This document shows positions 35,623 through 44,641 of a stretch of 64,000 bases of DNA, in pieces; the first letter of the stretch is position 1; each line of letters begins with the position of its first letter. Below the pieces are notes generated by a model. The model was not told where the DNA came from. It did not search any database and saw only the letters and a program-made list of their open reading frames with translations. The stretch comes from an uncultured Agathobacter sp. (lineage in GTDB: Bacteria; Bacillota; Clostridia; Lachnospirales; Lachnospiraceae): positions 62,001-126,000 of the forward strand of contig CAKRLV010000004.1 of assembly GCA_934359755.1 (NCBI GenBank). The letters are read 5' to 3'. The translations under genes were made by a program, and so were the position numbers.

Positions 35623-37698
35623 ATGTCGGTTGGTTGTAAAGGAAGGAATATTAATAAGCTAGAGCGCGAGGCACAGTTATATCAGGCGTTAAGCAAAGAT
35701 TACTATAGTGTATATTATATTGATTTTAAGAAGAACATAATCGAACCGATTCGCATGAGCAAAGAAATAGAACGTGATTATGGAGATTTTTTTAGAAAAA
35801 ATCCTTCATATGAGGATGCGATATTTGGTTATATAGAGAATAATGTTCTTGAAGAAGAGCAGGCTGATATGAAGCAGGTTGTTTCATATGAGAATCTTAA
35901 GAAGCAGCTTAAAGAGCAGAAAATATTTATGCATGATTTTTATGCAATCAGGGATGGCAAGGTTTTCTTCTGTCGGATGAAGGTTGCGAATCTTAGCAAA
36001 GATGGTGAGCTAAGCGAAGCAGTTATGGGCTTTGCCAATGTAGACAGCATAAAGAAAAAAGAACTTGAGAGGCTTGCTTATATAGACAACATAACAGGTG
36101 GATATAATTACACACATTTTTATGAACAGCTAAAAAAAGAGACACGCGATGGATTTTTGGTAGCGATTGATATAAGAGCATTCAAGATAGTAAATGATGT
36201 CTGTGGAATGCAAAAGGGAGACCTGGTATTAAGGAAAGTTGACGGAATTGTTTCAAGGAATATTGGAAAGAATGATTATCTTGGGCATGTCAATGCGGAT
36301 CACTTTATAGTTTTCCTCGAAAAAAGAAGCGTAAGTGAAGTAGAGTCTATCCTTAAAAATATCTCAGATGAAGTTAACAAGCTGTCAATTAAGATGGATA
36401 TCCCAAGAGTTGGGGCATATTTTGGAGTGTCAGACTGGAATGCAGGAAAGAGGGTTACAGTTGCACTCAATGAGGCGTCCAAGGCAAAGCATAATGCAAA
36501 AGGCAAAAAGGATATAATTTATGCCTTTTACAGCAAAGAGGATAGTGAAAAGAGCCATGAAGAAAAGATGATGATGGCGGCATTCGATAAGGCTATAGAA
36601 GATGAGAACTTCGAGGTATGGTATCAGCCTAAGTATAGTCCAATTACAGGTGAGATGACAGGGGCTGAGGCATTGGTACGCTGGCGGGATTCGGATGGAC
36701 AGCTGATCTCACCAGGCAGATTCATTCCACTTTTTGAGAAGAATGGCCTTATAAGGGTACTTGACGAATATGTATTCAGACATGTGTGTAAACAGCAGAA
36801 ATACTGGGTGAATACATTAGGCAGGACAATACCTGTATCTGTTAACCTTTCACGGTCAAGTCTTTATTTTGAAAATGTGGTACAGCAATATAAGAGTATT
36901 GTCGATGAAATAGGAATACTTCCAGAGCTTGTTCCTATTGAGATAACTGAGAGTATTACGATAGACAATCAGGACATAAAAGAACTTGCAGATGAGTTCT
37001 ATAAGGCTGGATTTCCACTGCATATAGACGATTTTGGAACCGGATACTCTTCACTTGCCATGCTTAATATGATTAAATTCAATACACTTAAGCTGGACAA
37101 GAGTCTTATCGATTACATAGGAAATTATGGTGGAGACCAGCTGCTTAGACATACTGTTTCTCTTGCAAAGGAGCTTGGACTTCACATCACAGCAGAAGGC
37201 GTTGAGAATGAGGAGCAGGTATTGTTTCTTAAGTCACTTGACTGTGACAATATTCAGGGCTTTTTCTACGCAAAGCCAATGCAGGCTGATTGTTTCGTAG
37301 AGAAATTGAAGGATGAGAAGATAAGTGCTCAATATGTGTACCGCAAGGGACAGATAATTACATACTCTATGATAATCGACAGATTTAAGGCGTGTATAGG
37401 AACATCTGCTTTGCATGGAAACCATGGACGTATAGTAGTCCAGATTAATATAACAGGAGAGGGCAAGGGTGCTTTTTATATATTAGTTGACGATTATAAG
37501 ATAGAAGTAGAACCCTATGAATATTATGACAGGGACGCATTAGTCACTATTGAATCGAGTGTGCTTATGGATGTCATAAGTGGACAGAAGAAATTAGATG
37601 ATGCGTATGATGCAGGTCAGATTAAAGTTGAAGGTGATTTGAAAGCACTGGATCTTCTTAGGAAAATAATAAATAGTAACATAAACAGAGAGTCATAG
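35623..37698 (+). CDS. c-di-GMP phosphodiesterase: degenerate GGDEF, active-type EAL, C-terminal SCP2 domain
   Basis: 691 residues. Residues 1-145 are PAS-like. Residues 150-305 resemble GGDEF, but the signature reads HVNADHF, so cyclase activity is unlikely. The EAL domain (about 320-570) keeps all key residues: AEALVRW (348), NLSRSSL, EITES, DDFGTGYSSL (468), KLDKSLI, AEGVENEEQ and QGFFYAKP. The last about 110 residues match an SCP2 sterol/lipid-carrier domain: hydrophobic strands, YILVDDYKIEVE, ALVTIESSVLMDVISGQKKLDDAYDAG and IKVEGDLKAL. It probably degrades c-di-GMP under control of a bound lipid; the lipid link is inferred from the domain and the neighbouring fatty-acid operon. Confidence 0.88.
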   Translation: MSVGCKGRNINKLEREAQLYQALSKDYYSVYYIDFKKNIIEPIRMSKEIERDYGDFFRKNPSYEDAIFGYIENNVLEEEQADMKQVVSYENLKKQLKEQKIFMHDFYAIRDGKVFFCRMKVANLSKDGELSEAVMGFANVDSIKKKELERLAYIDNITGGYNYTHFYEQLKKETRDGFLVAIDIRAFKIVNDVCGMQKGDLVLRKVDGIVSRNIGKNDYLGHVNADHFIVFLEKRSVSEVESILKNISDEVNKLSIKMDIPRVGAYFGVSDWNAGKRVTVALNEASKAKHNAKGKKDIIYAFYSKEDSEKSHEEKMMMAAFDKAIEDENFEVWYQPKYSPITGEMTGAEALVRWRDSDGQLISPGRFIPLFEKNGLIRVLDEYVFRHVCKQQKYWVNTLGRTIPVSVNLSRSSLYFENVVQQYKSIVDEIGILPELVPIEITESITIDNQDIKELADEFYKAGFPLHIDDFGTGYSSLAMLNMIKFNTLKLDKSLIDYIGNYGGDQLLRHTVSLAKELGLHITAEGVENEEQVLFLKSLDCDNIQGFFYAKPMQADCFVEKLKDEKISAQYVYRKGQIITYSMIIDRFKACIGTSALHGNHGRIVVQINITGEGKGAFYILVDDYKIEVEPYEYYDRDALVTIESSVLMDVISGQKKLDDAYDAGQIKVEGDLKALDLLRKIINSNINRES

Positions 37699-37716
37699 AT
37701 TGGCTCTCTGTTTTTG
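37684..37716 (+). terminator. Intrinsic terminator after the EAL-SCP2 gene
   Basis: ACAGAGAG (37684-37691) pairs with CTCTCTGT (37704-37711), extended by three more pairs, followed by TTTTT. The stem starts inside the coding end of the gene. Confidence 0.85.
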
Positions 37717-37749
37717 TGAAAAATATACAAAAATCACTTTGAATATTTG

Positions 37750-37825
37750 TGAACGAATTTGACGGAATATGATTGACTTCGGCTTTGTGCGAAGATATAA
37801 TCTAGTTAAAGATGAACGAAATTGA
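37750..37825 (+). promoter_or_regulatory. fru promoter flanked by 13-bp direct repeats
   Basis: TTGACT (37773-37778), 17-bp spacer, TATAAT (37796-37801). TGAACGAATTTGA (37750-37762) and TGAACGAAATTGA (37813-37825) differ by one base and bracket the promoter 63 bp apart. This is a plausible binding pair for the DeoR-type regulator that follows, possibly by looping. Confidence 0.6.
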
Positions 37826-37909
37826 ATGAACATGAATGAAAAAGAATACAAATTCAGACCTGGAAGTGCTAAAATATTTATGAATTAAAACAGGAAAGTA
37901 GGAAAACAG

Positions 37910-38653
37910 ATGTTAACAGAGGACAGATTTTCAAAAATACTTGAGATTGTAAATAAAGATGGCAGCGCAACAGCACAGGAATTAATGAAAGAACTTGATG
38001 TATCAGAATCAACCATTCGGCGTGATCTCAATTCTATGGACAAAAAGGGACTCATTACTAAAGTTCATGGAGGGGCAATTTCTAACAACCCATCAATCAA
38101 GACACTTGATGAGGCTGTAAACAACAGAAAAAAGAAAAATACAGAACAGAAGGTTGCCATAGCAAGATATGCGGCAGCCTGCATAGAGGAGCATGATCTC
38201 GTTTATATAGATGCAGGCACGACTACAGAATTGATGCTTGACTATATACAGGCACAAAGAGCCACTTTTGTTACTAATTCACTTTCACATGCAAAGAAAT
38301 TATCTGACAAGGGTTATCGAGTATATATTCTTGGCGGAGAGTTCAAATCTACGACAGAGGCAATCGTAGGTGAAGAGGCAGTAGAGACATTAGATAAGTA
38401 TAATTTCACAAAGGGTTTTTGGGGTACAAATGGTATAAGTATTAAAAATGGTTATACTACACCAGAGATAAAAGAAGCGATGGTGAAGAAGAAGTCAATG
38501 CAGCAGTGTAAAGAGAAATATATCCTTGCAGATGGCAGCAAGTTCAATCAGATTTCGAGTATTAAATTTGCGGAGTATGACGATGCAAAGATTATTACAG
38601 AGAGACCAATATCAGATGAATATATTAATCAGACAAACATATTGGAGGTGTAG
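37910..38653 (+). CDS. fruR: DeoR-family regulator of the fructose operon
   Basis: 247 residues; AGGAAAGTAGGAAAACAG precedes the ATG loosely. The N-terminal helix-turn-helix has TAQELMKELDVSESTIRRDLNSM (in spirit residues 22-44), then the DeoR sugar-phosphate sensor with DAGTTTELML and YILGGEFKSTTEAIVGEEAV. It likely responds to fructose-1-phosphate and represses the genes fruK, fruA and the HPr gene downstream. The symbol is by position and family. Confidence 0.88.
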   Translation: MLTEDRFSKILEIVNKDGSATAQELMKELDVSESTIRRDLNSMDKKGLITKVHGGAISNNPSIKTLDEAVNNRKKKNTEQKVAIARYAAACIEEHDLVYIDAGTTTELMLDYIQAQRATFVTNSLSHAKKLSDKGYRVYILGGEFKSTTEAIVGEEAVETLDKYNFTKGFWGTNGISIKNGYTTPEIKEAMVKKKSMQQCKEKYILADGSKFNQISSIKFAEYDDAKIITERPISDEYINQTNILEV

Positions 38654-38656
38654 CAA

Positions 38657-39571
38657 ATGATTTATACAGTGACATTTAATCCATCATTGGATTATATAGT
38701 TACAGTCAAGGATTTTAAGACAGGGGTTGTAAATCGTACAACCGAAGAAATTATTTTCCCGGGTGGAAAAGGGATTAACGTATCGATGGTTCTTAAGAAC
38801 TTAGGTTATGAGAGTACTGCATTAGGATTTATGGCAGGATTTACAGGTGAAGCAATCTGCAATCTTCTTGACAAGAAAGGCATTACTACAGACTTTATTA
38901 CAGTTGAAAAAGGCGTAAGCCGAATAAACGTAAAGCTTAGATCAAATGAAGAATCAGAGATAAATGGACAGGGACCGGAAATCCTTGATACAGATATACA
39001 GAAATTATATAGCAAATTAGACACTCTGGGTGACGGAGATACACTTGTACTTGCTGGAAGTATACCAGACGTGATGCCACAGTCTATATATATGGACATT
39101 ATGAAGCATCTTGAAGGAAAGAATATCAGAATTGTCGTAGATGCGACAAAAGACTTACTTGTAAATGTGCTCGCGTACAAGCCATTTCTTATCAAGCCAA
39201 ACAATCATGAGCTTGGTGAAATCTTTGGGGTAGAGATTAGCGACAAAGATGATGTTGTAATGTATGCAAGGAAGCTTCAGGAAAAGGGAGCAAGAAATGT
39301 TCTTGTTTCAATGGCTGGAGATGGTGCTGTACTTGTCACAGAAGATGGACAGGAATTCAGGGCAGAGGCACCAAAGGGTAAGGTGGTTAATTCGGTAGGA
39401 GCTGGCGATTCCATGGTAGCTGGTTTTATAGCCGGATATTTATCCACAAAGGAATATATAGAAGCATTTAAATTGGGGGTTTGCACTGGAAGCGCAAGTG
39501 CATTCTCTGAAGAACTTGCAACAAAGGCGGAGGTAGAAGAGCTACTAAAGCAAAATCAGAGAATCTTTTAG
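38657..39571 (+). CDS. fruK: 1-phosphofructokinase
   Basis: 304 residues, 3 nt after the regulator gene with TTGGAGGTGTAGC before the ATG. PfkB family: TFNPSLDYIV and FPGGKGINVSMVLKNLG at the start, and the C-terminal NSVGAGDSMVAGFIAG holding the catalytic Asp. It phosphorylates fructose-1-phosphate to fructose-1,6-bisphosphate with ATP. It acts on the product of FruA. Confidence 0.95.
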   Translation: MIYTVTFNPSLDYIVTVKDFKTGVVNRTTEEIIFPGGKGINVSMVLKNLGYESTALGFMAGFTGEAICNLLDKKGITTDFITVEKGVSRINVKLRSNEESEINGQGPEILDTDIQKLYSKLDTLGDGDTLVLAGSIPDVMPQSIYMDIMKHLEGKNIRIVVDATKDLLVNVLAYKPFLIKPNNHELGEIFGVEISDKDDVVMYARKLQEKGARNVLVSMAGDGAVLVTEDGQEFRAEAPKGKVVNSVGAGDSMVAGFIAGYLSTKEYIEAFKLGVCTGSASAFSEELATKAEVEELLKQNQRIF

Positions 39572-39581
39572 GAGGAAAAAT

Positions 39582-41612
39582 ATGAGGATTAGAGATTTAT
39601 TGGATACCAGAAGCATCCAGCTGAATGGTATAGCGTCTGGTAAGACGGATGTGCTTAATCAAATGGTTGATTTGATGGCAAAAAGTGGAAAAATCAGTGA
39701 TGTGGACACATATCGAAAAGGGGTTTTTGCGAGAGAAGACGAAGGAACGACTGGAATAGGAGAAGGAATTGCAATACCACATTGTAAGTCAGCAGCAGTT
39801 AAAAAGCCAGGACTTGCAGCGATGGTTGTACCAGGTGGAGTAGATTATGATGCACTTGATGGAGCTCCTGTAGATTTACTGTTTTTAATTGCAGCACCAG
39901 ACACAAAAGAGAATGTACATCTTGATGTACTTAGCAAATTGTCAGTACTTTTGATGGATGAAGGCTTTACTAGCAGCCTTAAATCTGCAAAGAATGTTGC
40001 AGAGTTTTTAGATGTGATTGACAGATATGAAGCAACTGATGAAGCCAAAGAAAGTACAACAAGTACTGGATATGATGTTGTGGCAGTTACAGCATGTCCT
40101 ACTGGAATCGCACATACTTATATGGCGGCAGAGGCTCTTGAGAAAAAGGCAGCAGAGCTTGGTATTAAGATTAAAGTTGAGACACGTGGTTCTGGTGGAG
40201 CAAAGAACGTACTTACACAAAGCGATATCGATGAAGCTAAGGGTGTTATCATAGCATGTGACACAAAGGTTCCTATGGATCGTTTTGATGGAAAGCATTT
40301 GATAGAGTGCAAGGTTGCTGATGGAATCGGCAAATCAGAGGAACTCATAAACAGAGCAGTAAGACAGGACGCACCTGTTTATAAGGCAAGCGGAAAGAAA
40401 GAAGTTGCCAGAACAGAATCAAACGGCAGTATAGGACATCAGATTTATACACATCTTATGAATGGTGTGTCTCATATGCTTCCATTCGTAATCGGTGGTG
40501 GTATTTTAACAGCACTTGCATTCCTTGTTGACACACTTTTAGGATACGGTGTATCAGGCGGTGGTAATTTTGGATCATGTACACCACTATCAGCATTCCT
40601 TAAGTATGTCGGTGGACTTGCAATGGGACTTATGGTTCCGGTACTCGCAGGATATATAGCAGAGTCAATAGCGGACAGACCTGGACTTGCAGTTGGTTTT
40701 GTAGGTGGTCTGCTCGCATCAAACGGAAATGCATCACTTGTAAGCTATATCTTTGCAGATGATAAGCTTTCAGGTTTCCAGGGCTTTATTCAGAAGTTTG
40801 CATTCCAGTCACCAAATGGTGGTGCAACAGTATCTGGTTTCCTTGGCGGTATTTTAGCAGGTTTCCTTGCAGGATATATCATTCTTTTACTTAAGAAAAT
40901 ATTTGCTGGACTTCCAGCTTCACTTGATGGAATTAAGCCAACACTTATTTATCCATTACTTGGAACATTGATTATCGGAATCCTTATGTGTTTCATCTTC
41001 AATCCACTTATCGGATTAGTAAACACGGGACTTAGCAACATGCTTACAGGTATTGCAAAAGCGAACATGCTTCCACTTCTTGGACTTATCCTCGGAGCAA
41101 TGATGGCTATCGATATGGGAGGCCCAATCAACAAGGCAGCATATGTATTTGGAACAGGTATGCTTGGTACAGCACAGACACTTTTAGACGGTGGTGCAGG
41201 TATCTCAGATCCACAGGTACAGGCTTGTTACATCGCAATGGCAGCAATCATGGTAGGTGGAATGGTTCCTCCAGTTGGAATTGCATTAGCTTGTAAGTTC
41301 TTCCCTAAGAAGTTTACTAAAGAAGAGAAGAGCTCATGGCTGTCAAATTTCCTTATGGGAGCAGCATTCATCACAGAGGGAGCTATTCCATTTGCAGCAG
41401 CAGATCCAATCCATGTTATTCCTTGTACATTAGCTGGTGCGGGAGTTGCAGGATGTATTTCAGCAGTGTTCAAATGTACACTTATGGCACCACATGGTGG
41501 AGTATTCGTATTCGCAACAATTGGAAATGCATTACCATACATTCTCGCATGGATAGCAGGTTCAATCGTAACATGTGTAATGCTTGGATGTATCAAAAAA
41601 GATGCAGAATAA
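39582..41612 (+). CDS. fruA: Fructose-specific PTS enzyme IIABC
   Basis: 676 residues. EIIA comes first with His67 in AIPHCKS, EIIB next with Cys172 in VTACPTGIAHTYMAAEAL (split across the loop), then a membrane EIIC (about 285-675) with nine or so helices and GGPINKAAYVFG. It takes up fructose and phosphorylates it at C1. The phosphate comes from an HPr; one is encoded immediately downstream. Confidence 0.96.
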   Translation: MRIRDLLDTRSIQLNGIASGKTDVLNQMVDLMAKSGKISDVDTYRKGVFAREDEGTTGIGEGIAIPHCKSAAVKKPGLAAMVVPGGVDYDALDGAPVDLLFLIAAPDTKENVHLDVLSKLSVLLMDEGFTSSLKSAKNVAEFLDVIDRYEATDEAKESTTSTGYDVVAVTACPTGIAHTYMAAEALEKKAAELGIKIKVETRGSGGAKNVLTQSDIDEAKGVIIACDTKVPMDRFDGKHLIECKVADGIGKSEELINRAVRQDAPVYKASGKKEVARTESNGSIGHQIYTHLMNGVSHMLPFVIGGGILTALAFLVDTLLGYGVSGGGNFGSCTPLSAFLKYVGGLAMGLMVPVLAGYIAESIADRPGLAVGFVGGLLASNGNASLVSYIFADDKLSGFQGFIQKFAFQSPNGGATVSGFLGGILAGFLAGYIILLLKKIFAGLPASLDGIKPTLIYPLLGTLIIGILMCFIFNPLIGLVNTGLSNMLTGIAKANMLPLLGLILGAMMAIDMGGPINKAAYVFGTGMLGTAQTLLDGGAGISDPQVQACYIAMAAIMVGGMVPPVGIALACKFFPKKFTKEEKSSWLSNFLMGAAFITEGAIPFAAADPIHVIPCTLAGAGVAGCISAVFKCTLMAPHGGVFVFATIGNALPYILAWIAGSIVTCVMLGCIKKDAE

Positions 41613-41671
41613 TGTGTATAATATAAAGCAGAACATTAAATAAATAATTAATATTATGGAGGTATAATTTT

Positions 41672-41929
41672 ATGAAGGAAATTAACTACACAATCACAGA
41701 TCCAATGGGAATTCATGCAAGACCAGCAGGAGTTTTTGTAAAAGAGGCAGCTGCTTTTCCTTGTGCAGTTACAATTACAAAAGATGGCAGAGAAGTTGAT
41801 GCAAAGAGAATTCTTGGAGTAATGGGGCTTGGAGTTAAATGCGGACAGCAGATTACTCTCAAATGTGATGGTGAAAAAGAGGAAGAGGCAATTGCTGCAT
41901 TGGAGAAATTCTTAAAAGAAAATCTTTAA
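41672..41929 (+). CDS. HPr-like phosphocarrier protein with Arg46 in place of Ser46
   Basis: 85 residues; TATGGAGG precedes the ATG. The phosphoryl-accepting His15 is intact in GIHARPAG. The regulatory site of Firmicute HPr (KSIMGVMSLG) reads KRILGVMGLG here, so Ser46 is replaced by Arg46 and HPr kinase could not phosphorylate it. It would then work in phosphotransfer without feeding CcpA-type repression. As the last gene of the fructose operon it looks like a dedicated partner of FruA. A separate general HPr gene with Ser46 is expected elsewhere. Confidence 0.9.
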   Translation: MKEINYTITDPMGIHARPAGVFVKEAAAFPCAVTITKDGREVDAKRILGVMGLGVKCGQQITLKCDGEKEEEAIAALEKFLKENL

Positions 41930-41968
41930 TTTTTCCTTAAAAATAATAAATTTGTATTTTAATTATGG

Positions 41969-42004
41969 CACGGGAGATATACTATAATATATCTCCCGTG
42001 TTTT
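41969..42004 (+). terminator. Intrinsic terminator of the fructose operon
   Basis: CACGGGAGATAT (41969-41980) pairs perfectly with ATATCTCCCGTG (41989-42000), 8-nt loop, followed by TTTT. Confidence 0.92.
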
Positions 42005-42056
42005 AACGTGACAGGACTTTTTTTAAGATTACATATCATATAAAACTTGACGTATA

Positions 42057-42086
42057 TTAACATTTTTCCTATTTGTGTGGTACAAT
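42057..42086 (+). promoter_or_regulatory. Predicted promoter of the small unknown gene and fbp
   Basis: TTAACA (42057-42062), 18-bp spacer, TACAAT (42081-42086). Confidence 0.4.
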
Positions 42087-42135
42087 AGTAATAGGTGTTT
42101 GAGAATAACACTTGAACTAAGGAGAGGTGATATAT

Positions 42136-42417
42136 ATGTTATACAAAGATTGGATGAAATTTGCCAAAGACAATTATGATATAATAAAGGAAAATTATAA
42201 CAGTGTAGTTTATACTGCGCAGGTATATGATGACGAGACGCAGGAGAAGACTAATATAAGTCTCACACTTGAGGGTGTGATGGACAAGTGTATGGGAACC
42301 AGCATGGAGAATCAGATTAGAAATGCTATCATGAGATCGGTATACACGGGATATGGATTAGAGAAAAATATTCAAAAGGTTATGAATGACTTCTATGTAA
42401 TATCTGCACCAAGATAA
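42136..42417 (+). CDS. Small protein of unknown function (93 residues)
   Basis: ATG at 42136 follows GGAGAGGTGA by 5 nt. The product is soluble, mixed helix/strand: KDWMKFAKDNYDIIKENYNSVVYTAQ, then DDETQEKTNISLTLEGVMDKC. I do not recognise a family. It is the only gene between the fructose operon and fbp, and a 165-nt hairpin lies between it and fbp. Good ribosome binding site and normal codon use support it as a real gene. Confidence 0.7.
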   Translation: MLYKDWMKFAKDNYDIIKENYNSVVYTAQVYDDETQEKTNISLTLEGVMDKCMGTSMENQIRNAIMRSVYTGYGLEKNIQKVMNDFYVISAPR

Positions 42418-42474
42418 ATGTACGAAGAACTGATGTGTAAGTGTTATGAATTTGTAAGAGACTGGTACAGAATA

Positions 42475-42639
42475 CTAGTACATCGTTTTCGAAATAACTA
42501 CACCATTCACTTGTCTGCAAATCTGATTGTACAGGTAGAAAAGCCTTGGCGTAGCCCACTACGCCTGCGTTTTTATACCTGCACACTCGAATCTGCATTC
42601 TACGCGATTGGTATAGTTATTTACGAAACGATGTACCAG
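42475..42639. repeat. 165-nt imperfect inverted repeat (long hairpin) before fbp
   Basis: The left arm (42475-42554) and right arm (42559-42639) are complementary over most of their about 80 nt, with a perfect tip GGCGTAG-CCCA-CTACGCC. Other matched blocks are TACATCG/CGATGTA, AAATAACTA/TAGTTATTT and ACAGGTA/TACCTGC. The end lies only about 20 nt before the fbp ribosome binding site. No T-run follows. It may be a MITE-like insert or a structured leader RNA. Confidence 0.8.
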
Positions 42640-42670
42640 GTGGATATTGCAGGAGTACAGGAGGAGATAC

Positions 42671-44629
42671 GTGAATCAGCAGAGAATACATTATTTAGAA
42701 CAGATGTCAGAGTTGTATCCTACTATTACGAAGGCATCGACCGAGATTATAAATTTACAGGCAATTTTGAACTTACCAAAGGGAACAGAACATTTCCTGT
42801 CGGATTTGCATGGTGAATATGAGGCGTTTTCACATGTACTTAGGAATGGCTCAGGGGCGGTACGTAAGAAAATAGATGACGTTTTCGGGGACACTATGGA
42901 GCAGTCGCAGAAGGACGTTCTTGCTACGCTTATTTACTATCCGAGAGAAAAAATGGAACTGGTAAGAAAAAAGGAACCAGACATGGAGAACTGGTACAAG
43001 GACACATTGCATAGACTGATAGAGGTATGCAAGACGGTATCATCCAAATACACACGTTCCAAAGTAAGAAAGTCTCTTCCTAAGGATTATGCATATGTGA
43101 TAGAAGAACTGATAACAGAAAAGCCAGAGGTCTTAAATAAAGAGGCTTATTATGAATCTATTGTCAATACAGTTATAGAACTTGGACAATCTGAGAAATT
43201 TATTGTTGTATTATGTGAACTTATACAGACACTTGCAGTAGATCATCTGCATGTACTTGGTGATATATATGATAGAGGTGCTGGAGCACATCTTATAATG
43301 GACAAGCTGTGTAATTATCACTCAGTTGATATACAATGGGGCAATCATGATATCATATGGATGGGAGCAGCTGCTGGTCAGCTTGCATGCATAGCAACTG
43401 TGGTGCGAAACAGCATAAGATATGGTAACCTTGACCTGTTAGAGGAAGGCTATGGAATCAATATGATGCCACTTGCCACTTTTGCCATGCGTGCATATGC
43501 TGATGACCCATGCGAGAGATTCGTGTTTAAAGTCGCACCGAGCGGAACAAACAATGTAGAAAATGATATGATTCGTAAGATGCACAAGGCAATTGCAATC
43601 ATTCGTTTTAAGCTTGAGGGACAGACGATAAAGAAGTGGCCAGAGTATGGAATGGATCACAGACTGCTTCTTGAACATATAGATTATGACAGGCATACAG
43701 TTGAGATAGATGGCAAGGAATACAATATGCTTGATCATTATTTCCCAACTATTGACCCTAAGGATCCGTATAAGCTTACAGAGGGTGAACATGATGTCAT
43801 AATGCGTCTTCGCTCATCATTTATTCACTGTGAGAAATTACAGATGCATGTACAGATGCTTCTGAAGAAAGGAAGCATGTACAAAATTTACAATGGCAAT
43901 CTGCTTTATCATGGATGTGTTCCGATGAACGAGGACGGAACATTTGCCAAAGTAAATATATATGGCAAAGAATATAGTGGAAAAGCGTTGTTTGATGTAT
44001 TAGAGTCCTATGTACGTAAGGCATTTTTCTCACAGGACAAAAATGAAAAAGAAAAAGGAATGGATATCATGTGGTATATATGGACGGCTCCTAATTCGCC
44101 TATATATGGACGTGAGAAAATGGCTACTTTTGAGAGATATTTTCTTGAAGAGGAAGAACTTAAAGTTGAAAAGAAAAACTGTTACTATTCACTTATAAAT
44201 GAGCCTAGAATTGCAGACATGATCCTTAAAGAATTTGGACTTGCTGGCGAGCGTGTCCACATAATAAATGGACATGTACCAGTGCACAGGATGAGAGGAG
44301 AGAGTCCTGTTAAATGCGATGGAAAGGTTATAGTAATAGATGGTGGCTTCTCAAAAGCCTACAGAAGAAGAACAGGAATTGCAGGATATACACTTATCTA
44401 CAATTCATATGGTCTAACACTTACAGCACATGAACCATTTGAATCATCAGAAGAAGCAATCAAGAATGAGATAGATATAGTTTCAAGACGTGAAGCTGTT
44501 GAATATCTTGACAAGAGGATTCTGGTTGGAGATACTGATATTGGTAAGAAAATGAAAGAAAAGATTAAAGAACTTAAGCTGCTCATACAGGCGTATCAAT
44601 CAGGTGAGATAGCTGAAAAAGATGGATGA
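42671..44629 (+). CDS. fbp: Fructose-1,6-bisphosphatase class III
   Basis: 652 residues from a GTG at 42671, 6 nt after CAGGAGGAG. The metallophosphatase motifs are LSDLHGEYEAF (about 45), LGDIYDRG (about 197), WGNHD (about 223) and INGHVPVHRMRG (about 530), as in the Bacillus-type Fbp. The enzyme makes fructose-6-phosphate in gluconeogenesis. It stands in the same region as the fructose operon, whose product is its substrate. A structured leader (long hairpin) ends just upstream. Confidence 0.94.
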   Translation: MNQQRIHYLEQMSELYPTITKASTEIINLQAILNLPKGTEHFLSDLHGEYEAFSHVLRNGSGAVRKKIDDVFGDTMEQSQKDVLATLIYYPREKMELVRKKEPDMENWYKDTLHRLIEVCKTVSSKYTRSKVRKSLPKDYAYVIEELITEKPEVLNKEAYYESIVNTVIELGQSEKFIVVLCELIQTLAVDHLHVLGDIYDRGAGAHLIMDKLCNYHSVDIQWGNHDIIWMGAAAGQLACIATVVRNSIRYGNLDLLEEGYGINMMPLATFAMRAYADDPCERFVFKVAPSGTNNVENDMIRKMHKAIAIIRFKLEGQTIKKWPEYGMDHRLLLEHIDYDRHTVEIDGKEYNMLDHYFPTIDPKDPYKLTEGEHDVIMRLRSSFIHCEKLQMHVQMLLKKGSMYKIYNGNLLYHGCVPMNEDGTFAKVNIYGKEYSGKALFDVLESYVRKAFFSQDKNEKEKGMDIMWYIWTAPNSPIYGREKMATFERYFLEEEELKVEKKNCYYSLINEPRIADMILKEFGLAGERVHIINGHVPVHRMRGESPVKCDGKVIVIDGGFSKAYRRRTGIAGYTLIYNSYGLTLTAHEPFESSEEAIKNEIDIVSRREAVEYLDKRILVGDTDIGKKMKEKIKELKLLIQAYQSGEIAEKDG

Positions 44630-44641
44630 TGAAGGTTTATT

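Noticed and set aside
42418..42816. 132-codon open frame between the small unknown gene and fbp
   Set aside because: It runs through the long hairpin and then overlaps the start of fbp in another frame. It has no ribosome binding site because its ATG follows the previous stop directly, and its product looks like random translation of the inverted repeat.
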